A DNA stretch of 61,933 nucleotides, from NCBI GenBank assembly GCA_903899375.1, contig CAIUIT010000082.1, positions 1 to 61,933 on the forward strand, given 5' to 3'. The translations under genes were made by a program, and so were the position numbers. Positions within the stretch are counted from its first letter, which is position 1. Each line of letters begins with the position of its first letter. Positions 45,337 to 54,653 of the stretch are shown here, one piece after another. The notes beneath the pieces are model-generated. The model had not been told where the DNA came from. It did not search any database and was given only the letters and a program-made list of their open reading frames with translations. Source of the DNA: an uncultured Actinomycetes bacterium. Its GTDB lineage: Bacteria > Actinomycetota > Actinomycetes > Nanopelagicales > Nanopelagicaceae.

Positions 45337-47220
45337 GTGGCTGAGGTAAAGCCTCTACGGCTGCGCCAACAGAAGGCTCAACATTTTCGTCCCCGGGCCG
45401 CTGCATGCCCAATAGCCCGAGTATTAGTGGATCATCAGATTCTGCATCTTGACCAGATCTACGAGTACGAAGTCCCCGAACTTTTTACCGAAAGTGCATC
45501 TGTGGGCGCACTTGTCGAGATTGAATTTGGGCATGCTCTAACTCAAGGAGTGATTCTCGAGCGGCGCGAAGAGGCAGAGAGCGGCGGAACTCTTAAAGAG
45601 ATCCTCAAGGTGCTTACTCTTGAGCCATATGTGATGTCAGATCAATTACTCAATATCCAAAGGGCTGCAATAACGTATGGTACGAACCCATGGGATTTTT
45701 TGCGTCGCTGCGTACCTCCATTTTCCAAAGTCGGAGAACGCAACTTTCGCAGCACCGTTGCAGCGAGCGGAAGCAACACCCCATTTGTAACATCTCTACC
45801 GAAAACGTTAACGAAAATATTAAACAATCCTTCCAAACTCATCTGCGCTATCGAACTGCCGACATCTGCGCTTTATTGGGAGTTAATCGCTGCTGTGGCG
45901 ATAGAGCGACACCGGCATGGGTCAGTGCTAGTGCTGTTGCCAAACGAAAGAGAGCTCTTACTCCTAGATGGTGCTCTACGTGAAGCAAGAGAAGAATCGA
46001 TTGCCATAGTCAGTACAGCCGGCAAGAGCGAACGTTATGAAAGTTATCTACAGAGTCGTTCTGCGAAGCCAGTTATTATTTTGGGAACTAGAAGTTCGGC
46101 ACTTCTCTCATTATCTACTCATGCATCAATTTTGGTGGTGGATGATATGGATGAATCACACTACGAGAGGCGTTCTCCAACTTGGAACACGCGCGATTTG
46201 GTTGCCCTTCGTGAAGAAGATCTATCTGTCATATACATGAGTGCGTCTATAAGTTTGGAAATAGCGAGTCGGGTATCTGAAGGATCGCTGCCTCTCTACC
46301 GTTTCCCCCCGTTTGCACCAATTCGTTTCCATAGCGCTGCCTCACCGCAGGAGAGCGACTATTTCTCGATCATTGGGGAAGGGCTAAGTAAAGGTTCGGT
46401 TCTGGTAAGCGTAGGAGCCACCGGATATGTCACCTCATTCTCCTGTCAAAAATGTCGCAATATCGCTCTATGTGCGTGCGGGGGTAAGCTCTATTTTCCC
46501 GCTCGCAGCGTAAATCCTCGTTGTGCCACGTGTTCTACCGAATTTATAGAGTGGCGCTGTTCATGGTGCCAGGAGAACAAACCTCGAATCGTGAGGAGTG
46601 GTGTTATCCGAAGAGCAGAGGAGTTTGGGCGTTCATTTCCACGCCATTCAGTACTCTCATCGTCTGCTACTAACCCAGTCTCCCTTCTTCCAGATGGCAC
46701 TCATTTAGTTCTTAGTACTCCAGGGGTTGAACCGCGCGGTGAATATTCTGCCGTTCTCTTTCTTGATCTCGAAGGCAGACTCCTGCGCACGACTTTGCGT
46801 GCTACAGAAGAGCTGCGCTTGCACATTTTACGGACACTTACCATGTTGGCAAGTGGGGGAGAGGTTTACTTCGCATTGCCCCCATCCGACCCATTCCTAC
46901 AATCGATTTTGCGGGGTAAGCCACTGGGAGCTGCAGAGCGAGAGATCGCCGAACGGGATGCCGCCCAACTTCCTCCCCATTTTTGTACAGTATTAATTGT
47001 TGGTGAACGTGTGGAGATCGTGAAAGATGTATTGGTGAGCGTTGCTCAGATGGAACTACTAGGTCCGTTTCTACGCGAAGGGAAGAAGACCATCTTGGTA
47101 AAAGCGCCACATGAAAGTCAGGGTGAGATAGTTCGACTTCTTTCTCACGTGAATCGCATCAATAGCATGCGTAAAGAGCCGCTCTTGACCTATCAGATCA
47201 ACCCTTATTCTTTGAATTGA
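45337..47220 (+). CDS. priA: Primosomal protein N' (PriA) with degenerate helicase motifs
   Basis: PriA N-domain (ARVLVDHQILHLDQIYEYEVPE), zinc-binding Cys cluster CQKC..CACG..CATC..CSWC; no GxGKT and no DEEH. Confidence 0.88.
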   Translation: MAEVKPLRLRQQKAQHFRPRAAACPIARVLVDHQILHLDQIYEYEVPELFTESASVGALVEIEFGHALTQGVILERREEAESGGTLKEILKVLTLEPYVMSDQLLNIQRAAITYGTNPWDFLRRCVPPFSKVGERNFRSTVAASGSNTPFVTSLPKTLTKILNNPSKLICAIELPTSALYWELIAAVAIERHRHGSVLVLLPNERELLLLDGALREAREESIAIVSTAGKSERYESYLQSRSAKPVIILGTRSSALLSLSTHASILVVDDMDESHYERRSPTWNTRDLVALREEDLSVIYMSASISLEIASRVSEGSLPLYRFPPFAPIRFHSAASPQESDYFSIIGEGLSKGSVLVSVGATGYVTSFSCQKCRNIALCACGGKLYFPARSVNPRCATCSTEFIEWRCSWCQENKPRIVRSGVIRRAEEFGRSFPRHSVLSSSATNPVSLLPDGTHLVLSTPGVEPRGEYSAVLFLDLEGRLLRTTLRATEELRLHILRTLTMLASGGEVYFALPPSDPFLQSILRGKPLGAAEREIAERDAAQLPPHFCTVLIVGERVEIVKDVLVSVAQMELLGPFLREGKKTILVKAPHESQGEIVRLLSHVNRINSMRKEPLLTYQINPYSLN

Positions 47221-47244
47221 GCCACCGACTAGTAGACTCTGCAT

Positions 47245-47805
47245 ATGTCTATTCAGCCTATTCGCCTCTTTGGCGATCCAGTACTGACGACGCCTGCCGC
47301 TCCAGTTGAAAGTTTTGATAAAGAAATACGCAACTTGGTAAAAGATTTAATGGAGACAATGCACGATGCTCCGGGAGCAGGACTAGCTGCTCCGCAAATT
47401 GGGGTGCCACTTCGAGTATTCGTCTGGGATGTCGATGACGAAGAGGGCCATCTCATTAATCCATTACTTTCCCTGAGCGATGAACTGCAAGATGGCGAAG
47501 AGGGCTGTTTGTCCTTTCCCGACCTGCGGTATGACACCCCACGAGCGCTTCGGGTGGTAGCACGCGGATTTAATATGCACGGAGAACCGATTGTCATCGA
47601 AGGTACGGAATACCTCTCGAGAGCGATCCAACACGAGAGCGACCACCTCGATGGCATTCTCTTCATCGATCGGATGCCGAGCGACGCTCGAAAGCTAGCG
47701 ATGAAAGAGATCCGAGAGAGCGAATGGTTTGGATCTGCCATCGCCCACGGTCGTGTACCAGTCATCAAAAACTCGCCACATGCCACTCGTGGCTTAGGAA
47801 TATAG
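47245..47805 (+). CDS. def: Peptide deformylase
   Basis: GAGLAAPQIG, EEGCLSFP, QHESDHLDG. Confidence 0.97.
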   Translation: MSIQPIRLFGDPVLTTPAAPVESFDKEIRNLVKDLMETMHDAPGAGLAAPQIGVPLRVFVWDVDDEEGHLINPLLSLSDELQDGEEGCLSFPDLRYDTPRALRVVARGFNMHGEPIVIEGTEYLSRAIQHESDHLDGILFIDRMPSDARKLAMKEIRESEWFGSAIAHGRVPVIKNSPHATRGLGI

Positions 47806-47811
47806 GTCACC

Positions 47812-48732
47812 TTGCAAATATCTGTTGCTTCCTCCTCCCTCATCGCCCTTCCCATTATCGAAGCGATTGTCGCCTCTGAACATACCCTCGCATCTGTGAT
47901 CACAACTCCTGACAGAAAAGTGGGACGTGGTCAGGTTGAAACTCCGACCGAATTGGCGGTTTGGAGCGAAGAGCAGGGTTACCTAGTCGCAAAACCATAT
48001 GACACGCCAACGCTCAACCAGCACCTTCTCGCGGCACAACCCCAACTTATTATTACTGCTTCCTATGGGCGCATGATTCCCGTTGAAGTTCTCCATGGAC
48101 CTCGCTTTGGGTGGCTCAATGTTCACTTCTCCCTTCTCCCGCGTTGGAGAGGCGCCGCTCCAGTTCAGTGGGCGCTTATGGAAGGGGAGAGCGCAACTGG
48201 CATCTCCATCTTTAAGCTAGATAAAGGCATGGATACTGGACCGGTCTATCTTCAAGAAGAGGTTGAGATCGGACCCGAGGATACAACTTCAGAACTGCTC
48301 GATCGCATGAGTAAGTTAGCAGGGATGCGCATCATGAACGTGGTCGCCGAAATTCGCAAGGGAGTAAAGCCCACCGCACAACCAACTGCCGGGATCACCT
48401 TGGCACCAAAGATTTCCAAAGAGATGGCGAAGTTGGATTGGAAGCTTGGCGCTGATGCCATCATGAGAAAAGTTCGAGCCTTAGATGATCGACCTGGCAC
48501 TTGGTCCACATTCAATGAAGAAAGAATTGGTATTCACCGACTAACAGAGTCGCTCCTTTCCAATACTCTTAAAACACCCGGCGAGGTCGCTCTTGTCGAA
48601 AACTCGCTTTTAATTCGTTGCCAAGACAGCACCTTAGAAATTTCAGAGGTCACCCCTGCCGGTAAGAAGCGTATGAAAGGTAGTGATTTCGCTCGTGGTG
48701 CACGCCTTTCCGGTGGAGAGCGTTTCGAGTAG
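47812..48732 (+). CDS. fmt: Methionyl-tRNA formyltransferase (TTG start)
   Basis: FGWLNVHFSLLPRWRGAAPVQWALMEGESATGISIFKLDKGMDTGP. Confidence 0.97.
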   Translation: MQISVASSSLIALPIIEAIVASEHTLASVITTPDRKVGRGQVETPTELAVWSEEQGYLVAKPYDTPTLNQHLLAAQPQLIITASYGRMIPVEVLHGPRFGWLNVHFSLLPRWRGAAPVQWALMEGESATGISIFKLDKGMDTGPVYLQEEVEIGPEDTTSELLDRMSKLAGMRIMNVVAEIRKGVKPTAQPTAGITLAPKISKEMAKLDWKLGADAIMRKVRALDDRPGTWSTFNEERIGIHRLTESLLSNTLKTPGEVALVENSLLIRCQDSTLEISEVTPAGKKRMKGSDFARGARLSGGERFE

Positions 48733-50093
48733 TGTCTAACATTGGCAAAAGACCTAAGCCAGAGGCGGCACGTCTACTAGTTTTTCACTTATTGACTCAA
48801 GTTAATCGCCAAGGCGCTTACGCTAACCTGCGCCTACCTGAATTGTTATCAGAATCGAATATGGAAGAGCGCGATCGCGCCTTTGCGACTGAGCTTGGCT
48901 ATGGAACCTTACGCATGCAAGGAAAGCACGATGCGCTCATCAAACGACATATTGATCGACCCTTTGAAGAGGTTGATTCTGGCATCATAGATCTGCTCCG
49001 TATGGGTATTCACCAAGTAAAAGAGATGCGCGTTCCCGATCATGCTGCCGTGAGCGAGACCGTCGAAGTTGCTCGCGCAACTATCGGGGAATCCAAAGCA
49101 ACGTTTGTCAATGCGATTTTGCGGAAAGCGACTGCAGATCTAACCTTCGAATCTGATTCCGCTGCTATCTCCGATTCTAAAGCGCGACTTGCCACACTCT
49201 ATTCACATCCGCAATGGATCGTTGCCGCGTTTTACGATCGACTCCAAGATTGGGCGAGCGTCGAGCAACTTTTACAAGCAGATAACGTTCCAGCAAAGCC
49301 GAATTTGATTGCCTGGCCGGGTCGGAGCACAGTTGAAGAATTGATAGCTGAAGGCGGAGAGCCACTCGCGTGGACTAAGAACGGCGTGCTCTCGGCCAAG
49401 ATGCCTGGTGCTTACAAGGCGATCAGAGAACGGCGTGCCGGGGTACAAGACCGCGGCTCGCAACTCGTTTCCCAAATATTTCTCAACACCGCCAATTCGA
49501 TTGCAGATGGCGACAGCCTTTCATGGCTCGACATGTGCGCCGGACCTGGAGGTAAGGCTTCGGCTCTTTTTACCGACTTGTTGCAGAATCGTCCACAAGA
49601 TTCATTCATGGCTAATGAACCAAGTGAACATAGAGCTCGCCTCGTCTCTCACGTCATACCAGTTGAAAATGTCATGATTCATTCTGGTCAGGAGTTGCCA
49701 GCGCTTGGTGCGATGTACGACCGCATTATCATCGACGCCCCATGCACCGGGCTCGGCGCCCTTCGCCGCCGCCCAGAGGCACGCTGGCGCCGTACTCCAC
49801 AAGATCTTAAAGAATTGGTGATGACCCAAAAGGAGCTTCTTGCTTCCGGCCTACAACTTCTCAAGCCAGGTGGTTTGCTCGCTTATGTGACCTGTTCTCC
49901 ACACCTCTTAGAGACCAAGGCCCAAGTTTTAGAAGTGTTGCATCACAATAGGGATCTCAAGAGAGTTGATATTAAGCCCTTTTTACCGAACCACGTCCCG
50001 GTTCGAACTATCACGCCAGAAGGTGCGCTCCAATTGTGGACTCATCTAGATGATTCAGATTCAATGTTCATGGCTTTATTCACCCGTAATTAA
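48732..50093 (+). CDS. rsmB: 16S rRNA (cytosine-C5) methyltransferase RsmB-like (NusB domain + SAM MTase)
   Basis: NusB-like N-domain; LDMCAGPGGKASAL, IDAPCTGLGALRRRPEARWRR, YVTCSPHLLET. Confidence 0.93.
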   Translation: MSNIGKRPKPEAARLLVFHLLTQVNRQGAYANLRLPELLSESNMEERDRAFATELGYGTLRMQGKHDALIKRHIDRPFEEVDSGIIDLLRMGIHQVKEMRVPDHAAVSETVEVARATIGESKATFVNAILRKATADLTFESDSAAISDSKARLATLYSHPQWIVAAFYDRLQDWASVEQLLQADNVPAKPNLIAWPGRSTVEELIAEGGEPLAWTKNGVLSAKMPGAYKAIRERRAGVQDRGSQLVSQIFLNTANSIADGDSLSWLDMCAGPGGKASALFTDLLQNRPQDSFMANEPSEHRARLVSHVIPVENVMIHSGQELPALGAMYDRIIIDAPCTGLGALRRRPEARWRRTPQDLKELVMTQKELLASGLQLLKPGGLLAYVTCSPHLLETKAQVLEVLHHNRDLKRVDIKPFLPNHVPVRTITPEGALQLWTHLDDSDSMFMALFTRN

Positions 50094-50113
50094 CGATTCG
50101 CTAGAGTGGTCCA

Positions 50114-50770
50114 ATGACGACCCGTATCTGTCCGAGTATCCTCAACGCCGATCACTCTCGTCTCTTGGAAGAGATTGACCGAGTCGCCAGTGCAGATCTC
50201 TTGCATCTGGATGTCATGGATAACATCTTCGTACCGAATCAGACTTTTTCACTGCAAGAATGTCGCGAGATAATCGAACACTCACGCATACCCGTAGATT
50301 CACATCTCATGATCGCCAATCCAGATGAGGATGCGATTGCATATGCAGAGGCCGGAAGCGCCAGCGTCACCTTTCATTTTGAGGCGAGTAGAAATCCTCG
50401 CCAGACGATAGCGCAATTAAAGAGTTCAGGGTCGCGGGTCGGTTTGGCAATTAAACCGAAGACCTCTTTCGAGGCGATAGCTGATCTTCTAGGTGAGATA
50501 AATATGCTTTTGGTAATGACGGTAGAGCCGGGCTTTGGAGGACAAAGTTTTATGGCCGATCAACTTCCCAAGATTGAAAGCGCCCGGGCTGCCATCTCCC
50601 AGATGCGCGGGGAACTTCCTTGGCTACAAGTGGATGGTGGCATTTCCCTCGAAACCATAGCTCTCGCTTCTCGTGCCGGGGCGGATACCTTTGTGGCGGG
50701 CAGTGCGATATATAAGGCGCAGAATCCTGCTGAAATGATCGCCATTCTGAGAGTTGCCGCAGAGTTATAG
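50114..50770 (+). CDS. rpe: Ribulose-phosphate 3-epimerase
   Basis: ICPSILNADHSRL…HLDVMDNIFVPNQTF…MTVEPGFGGQSFM…VDGGIS. Confidence 0.97.
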   Translation: MTTRICPSILNADHSRLLEEIDRVASADLLHLDVMDNIFVPNQTFSLQECREIIEHSRIPVDSHLMIANPDEDAIAYAEAGSASVTFHFEASRNPRQTIAQLKSSGSRVGLAIKPKTSFEAIADLLGEINMLLVMTVEPGFGGQSFMADQLPKIESARAAISQMRGELPWLQVDGGISLETIALASRAGADTFVAGSAIYKAQNPAEMIAILRVAAEL

Positions 50771-50813
50771 CTTTCGGCGAGGCATTCCAACCACCCTGTG
50801 AGATAATTTCTCC

Positions 50814-50940
50814 ACGTTGTTCCGGGGTCGGTGTAATTCCGAACCGGCGGTTAAAGTCCGCGACCCGATGGCATCCAGCTAGCGGTGGATTTGGCGAAAT
50901 TCCAAAACCGACGGTTAAAGTCCGGATGAGAGGGACACGT
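50814..50940 (+). promoter_or_regulatory. FMN riboswitch (RFN element)
   Basis: Conserved core segments gtgtaattccgaaCCGGCGGTtaaagtccgcgaccc…ggcgaaattccaaaACCGACGGTtaaagtccGGATGagaggg; ACGT(t)GTTCC/GGGACACGT can form P1. Confidence 0.95.
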
Positions 50941-51026
50941 AAAGGTTTGATTCCTCGTTGAATCACGCCTTAATGTGGCTACCCCGGAGTATGCGCTGAA
51001 ACTAACGCAAAAAGGGGGAACAACCA

Positions 51027-51710
51027 ATGTCAGTTATTCACTGGCTTTTTAATGCACAAGTTCATTTCGGGAATAAATATACGCAGTCGATTTATTGGAA
51101 AGAGATCATCGGAAATATCTTTGGGTTGGGCAGCGCCCTTCTCGGAATGCGCCGCAAAATGTGGGCGTGGCCGATTGGAATCATCGGAAACGTTCTGCTA
51201 TTTACTCTCTTCATTGGAAGCATGTGGGATCCACATCAGACCAGTCGCATCATGTTGGGGCAGGCAGGTCGCCAACTCCTCTTGATTGCAGTCAGCCTTT
51301 ACGGCTGGCAGAAGTGGAGTCAAAACCGCAAGAGGTCGGCCGACTCATCTAAGCCACCAGTGGAGATCCGCTGGACTACTCCCCGAGAGAAGATGGTTCT
51401 CATTCCAGCCACGATCGCCTTTTACTTCGCTACGTTCTACACGATCACTGCCATCGGCGGATCGTGGAATATCGCTGCCGATACCTGGATCTTCACGGGT
51501 ACAGCTCTTGCCACCTATGGGCTAGCCCGTGGTTTCGTTGAATTCTGGTTGGTATGGATTGCGGTAGATGCAGTCGGAGTTCCGCTGGATATTCGGGGCC
51601 ATTACTATCCAACGGCATTTATGTATATCTTCTATGGCGCCTTCGTAATATGGGGATTCATAACATGGCTTCTGGTGGCCAAACGAGAAAAAGAGGCTCG
51701 TCTCGTTTAA
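51027..51710 (+). CDS. ribM: PnuC-family transporter, RibM-type riboflavin transporter
   Basis: Multi-TM PnuC-like sequence ([36 protein letters not shown]…) directly downstream of the FMN riboswitch; SD GGGGG. Confidence 0.88.
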   Translation: MSVIHWLFNAQVHFGNKYTQSIYWKEIIGNIFGLGSALLGMRRKMWAWPIGIIGNVLLFTLFIGSMWDPHQTSRIMLGQAGRQLLLIAVSLYGWQKWSQNRKRSADSSKPPVEIRWTTPREKMVLIPATIAFYFATFYTITAIGGSWNIAADTWIFTGTALATYGLARGFVEFWLVWIAVDAVGVPLDIRGHYYPTAFMYIFYGAFVIWGFITWLLVAKREKEARLV

Positions 51711-51750
51711 TAGTGCGCGAGTGGGGTAGCCCGACACTTAGAATATGGGA

Positions 51751-52014
51751 ATGAAATCCTTCGAAGAACTGTGGATAGAGCTCAATGAAAAGGCCCGCAC
51801 TCGGCCAGCGGGCTCTTCCACGGTCAGCGCTCTCGATGATGGCATTCACGCCATGGGAAAGAAGATTATCGAGGAAGCAGGAGAGGTCTGGCTGGCAGCC
51901 GAACATGAAAGCGATGAAGCTTTAGCACTTGAAATCTCGCAATTGCTTTATCGATTACAGGTTCTGATGATCGCTCGTGGAATTTCGCCTTCCGACGTTT
52001 ACAAAGTTCTGTAA
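51751..52014 (+). CDS. hisE: Phosphoribosyl-ATP pyrophosphatase (start 51745 or 51751)
   Basis: [24 protein letters not shown]…[18 protein letters not shown]; leaderless-type -10 TAGAAT is 6 nt before ATG 51751. Confidence 0.93.
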   Translation: MKSFEELWIELNEKARTRPAGSSTVSALDDGIHAMGKKIIEEAGEVWLAAEHESDEALALEISQLLYRLQVLMIARGISPSDVYKVL

Positions 52015-52030
52015 GGGGCAGGGGACCATC

Positions 52031-52876
52031 ATGCTAAAGGTAGCAATTCCTAACAAGGGTTCCCTCTCGGACTCTGCAATCGCCATGCTAAAAGAGGCGG
52101 GTTATCGCCAACGTACAGACTCACGTGACCTCACTCTGATTGACCCAGAGAATGAAATCGAGTTTTACTATCTTCGTCCACGTGATATCGCCGTCTACGT
52201 TGCCAGTGGGGAACTTGAAGTAGGAATCACGGGACGTGATCTACTCATTGACAGTGGAGCGCTTGCGACAGAGATTTTGGCTTTGGATTTTGGAAAGAGT
52301 ACATTCCGATTTGCAGCGCCTATTGGCAACTCATTTACTGAGAAGAGCCTCGCCGGAAAGCGCATCGCAACAGCTTATCCAGGACTAGTAACTAGCCATT
52401 TCCAAAAAATTGGAATCCAGGTCGATGTCGTTCGCTTGGATGGAGCCGTTGAAAGTTCGGTCCGGCTCGGAGTTGCTGATGCAATAGCCGACGTGGTTTC
52501 AACGGGAGGAACGCTGCGACAAGCCGGGCTCTCCACCTTCGGGGACCCAATACTTCAGAGCGAAGCGATTCTCATTGAACGTCCATCGACACCTCGCTCA
52601 ACCGAGGTTGAAACGCTTCTACGTCGCCTGCAAGGCGTCGTTATCGCCCGCCAGTACGTCTTGGTTGATTACGATGTTAAGTCTGAGTTCCTCGACGCGG
52701 CATGCGCTCTTACGCCGGGAATAGAATCACCAACCATTTCTCCGCTGCAACGCAGCGATTGGAATGCCGTCCGTGCGATGGTAAAGCGAAGTGATATAAA
52801 TCGAATTATGGATGATCTATGGAAGGTAGGAGCACGCGGCATTCTTGTAACCGATATTCACGCCTGTCGCCTATAA
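52031..52876 (+). CDS. hisG: ATP phosphoribosyltransferase (start moved from ORF-track 51977)
   Basis: MLKVAIPNKGSLSDSAIAMLKEAGY…GITGRDLL…C-terminal regulatory domain. Confidence 0.96.
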   Translation: MLKVAIPNKGSLSDSAIAMLKEAGYRQRTDSRDLTLIDPENEIEFYYLRPRDIAVYVASGELEVGITGRDLLIDSGALATEILALDFGKSTFRFAAPIGNSFTEKSLAGKRIATAYPGLVTSHFQKIGIQVDVVRLDGAVESSVRLGVADAIADVVSTGGTLRQAGLSTFGDPILQSEAILIERPSTPRSTEVETLLRRLQGVVIARQYVLVDYDVKSEFLDAACALTPGIESPTISPLQRSDWNAVRAMVKRSDINRIMDDLWKVGARGILVTDIHACRL

Positions 52877-52882
52877 GAGAAA

Positions 52883-53530
52883 CTAATTTTGCTCCGTAAT
52901 TCCCATTAGCCCAAGCACCTGCAGTAAATTGCCATCATTTATGGAGTGCATCGCTGCAGCTTGAACTTTAGGCTTTGCATTAAATGCGATGCTCAACCCG
53001 GCAATTGCCATCATGCCCAAGTCGTTAGCCCCATCTCCCACAGCCACTGTCTGGGACAAGGGGATCCCAAGCTGCAGGGCGATCTCCTTCAAGAATTCAG
53101 CCTTTCCTAAACTGGTGATCAATGCACCCGTCGTACGCCCCGTAAGAACGCCATCGACACTCTCCAGGTGGTTTGCCCGGAAGTAATCCACCCCTGCAGT
53201 TCTCAAAATTGGATGAATTATATTTTCGAATCCCCCGGAGACCACGGCAACTTTGTGACCAGCGGCGTGAAGTTGATCAACCATCTCTTGTGCCCCACGA
53301 GAAAGGGAGATCTCCCTTCGAACCTGGTCGAAGATCTCTACTGGCAAACCCTTGAGCAGGGCCACCCTTTGCGCAAGCGAGGCGCTGAAATCTACATCCC
53401 CGCGCATCGATCGTTCCGTGATAGCGGCGACTTCCTCTCCCACCCCTGCGTGTGCGGCCAGAAGATCGATCACCTCTTGTTGGATAAAGGTGGAGTCCAT
53501 GTCGAGCACCACCAAACGTTGCCCATTCAT
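52883..53530 (-). CDS. serB: Phosphoserine phosphatase HAD catalytic portion
   Basis: LVVLDMDSTFIQQEVIDLLAAHAG…VVSGGFENII…AVGDGANDLGMM. Confidence 0.92.
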   Translation of the reverse strand: MNGQRLVVLDMDSTFIQQEVIDLLAAHAGVGEEVAAITERSMRGDVDFSASLAQRVALLKGLPVEIFDQVRREISLSRGAQEMVDQLHAAGHKVAVVSGGFENIIHPILRTAGVDYFRANHLESVDGVLTGRTTGALITSLGKAEFLKEIALQLGIPLSQTVAVGDGANDLGMMAIAGLSIAFNAKPKVQAAAMHSINDGNLLQVLGLMGITEQN

Positions 53531-53539
53531 CGGGAGGCT

Positions 53540-53806
53540 TTAAACCCTTTCCGAGTAATCGATTGCAACGTCAAAACCAGTGCTGGCCCCAAAATCAACG
53601 AGATCAGCTTCAATGGCTTGGACATGGGCGCGATCACATGTAATCAAGAACCCCACGATCAGACGGCCGCGCAGGGCAATCTTCTGGACTTCTAGGATTT
53701 TCAGTGTAAAAGGTTCCAAGACGGCGCGCAGGGACTCTTCGACCCCGGGGACGTCATTTGATGAGAGCAGGATAAGAGCGTCAAACTCATTTTGGAGTGC
53801 AGGCAT
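53540..53806 (-). CDS. ACT-domain portion of SerB, ending at an in-frame TAA before the HAD portion
   Basis: MPALQNEFDALILLSSNDVPGVEESLRAVLEPF…VDFGASTGFDVAIDYSERV*; same frame as 52883..53530. Confidence 0.7.
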   Translation of the reverse strand: MPALQNEFDALILLSSNDVPGVEESLRAVLEPFTLKILEVQKIALRGRLIVGFLITCDRAHVQAIEADLVDFGASTGFDVAIDYSERV

Positions 53807-53856
53807 GAGGCGAAGATTAGCCTGTATCACCAAATGAAAGGGTATCTTTCACCATT

Positions 53857-54645
53857 GTGAGCCTCGTATTAGATCTTCAAGATGTTTCCGTGATCAGGGA
53901 TGGTGTAACGATTCTGGGCCCACTCTCTTGGAGGGTCTCCACGGGAGAGCGTTGGGTGGTTCTTGGCCCGAATGGGGCAGGCAAGAGCACCCTCTTTGCG
54001 CTTGCAGGTTCACTCATTCATCCATCACGAGGTTTGGTTTCAATTCTGGATTCACAAATGGGTAGGACTGATGTATTTGAACTTCGTCCGCGCATCGGAA
54101 TGACTTCAAATGCGATTGTCGAGTTAATCCCCGAAGATGAAAACGTAATGAACGTCGTCATGACTTCCGCATATGCCATTGTCGGGCGCTGGCAGGAAAG
54201 TTATGACCTCTGGGACGAATCGAGAGCCTTGAGCTTGCTAACTATTCTTGGAGTTCGTTCACTTAAAGACCGCACCTTCGGAACGCTGAGCGAAGGCGAG
54301 AAGAAGAGAGTTCTTATAGCACGGGCTCTCATGCCTAATCCAGAGTTGCTTCTGCTCGACGAGCCGGCAGCAGGGTTAGATTTAGGCGGTCGAGAAGATT
54401 TGCTCCGCCGTTTGAATGCTCTTGCTCTGGACCCAGCTAGCCCAGCGACAATCATCGTTACGCACCACGTTGAAGAGATTCCGCAGGGAACGACGCACTG
54501 TCTGCTATTAAGCGATGGGCTCGTCGTTGCTCAGGGTGAACTTAGAGATGTACTTACCTCACAGAATCTTTCGATTGCATATGACATTGCCATCGAGGTG
54601 CAAGAAGAGAGCGGTCGATATTTCGCCCGCGCTAGCGATCGATAG
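53857..54645 (+). CDS. Stand-alone ABC transporter ATP-binding protein
   Basis: LGPNGAGKSTLFALAG, LSEGEKKRVLIARALMPNPELLLLDEPAAGLDL; no adjacent permease. Confidence 0.92.
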   Translation: MSLVLDLQDVSVIRDGVTILGPLSWRVSTGERWVVLGPNGAGKSTLFALAGSLIHPSRGLVSILDSQMGRTDVFELRPRIGMTSNAIVELIPEDENVMNVVMTSAYAIVGRWQESYDLWDESRALSLLTILGVRSLKDRTFGTLSEGEKKRVLIARALMPNPELLLLDEPAAGLDLGGREDLLRRLNALALDPASPATIIVTHHVEEIPQGTTHCLLLSDGLVVAQGELRDVLTSQNLSIAYDIAIEVQEESGRYFARASDR

Positions 54646-54653
54646 GGGAGAAG

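Noticed and set aside
53168-53695. 175-aa plus-strand ORF antisense to serB
   Set aside because: Overlaps the SerB coding frame, which has clear HAD motifs; no recognisable protein similarity on the plus strand.
53857-54645. Orphan ABC ATPase as a possible new transport or defence system
   Set aside because: No adjacent permease or defence partner; similar stand-alone ATPases near serB occur in other actinobacteria, so no evidence for a new system.
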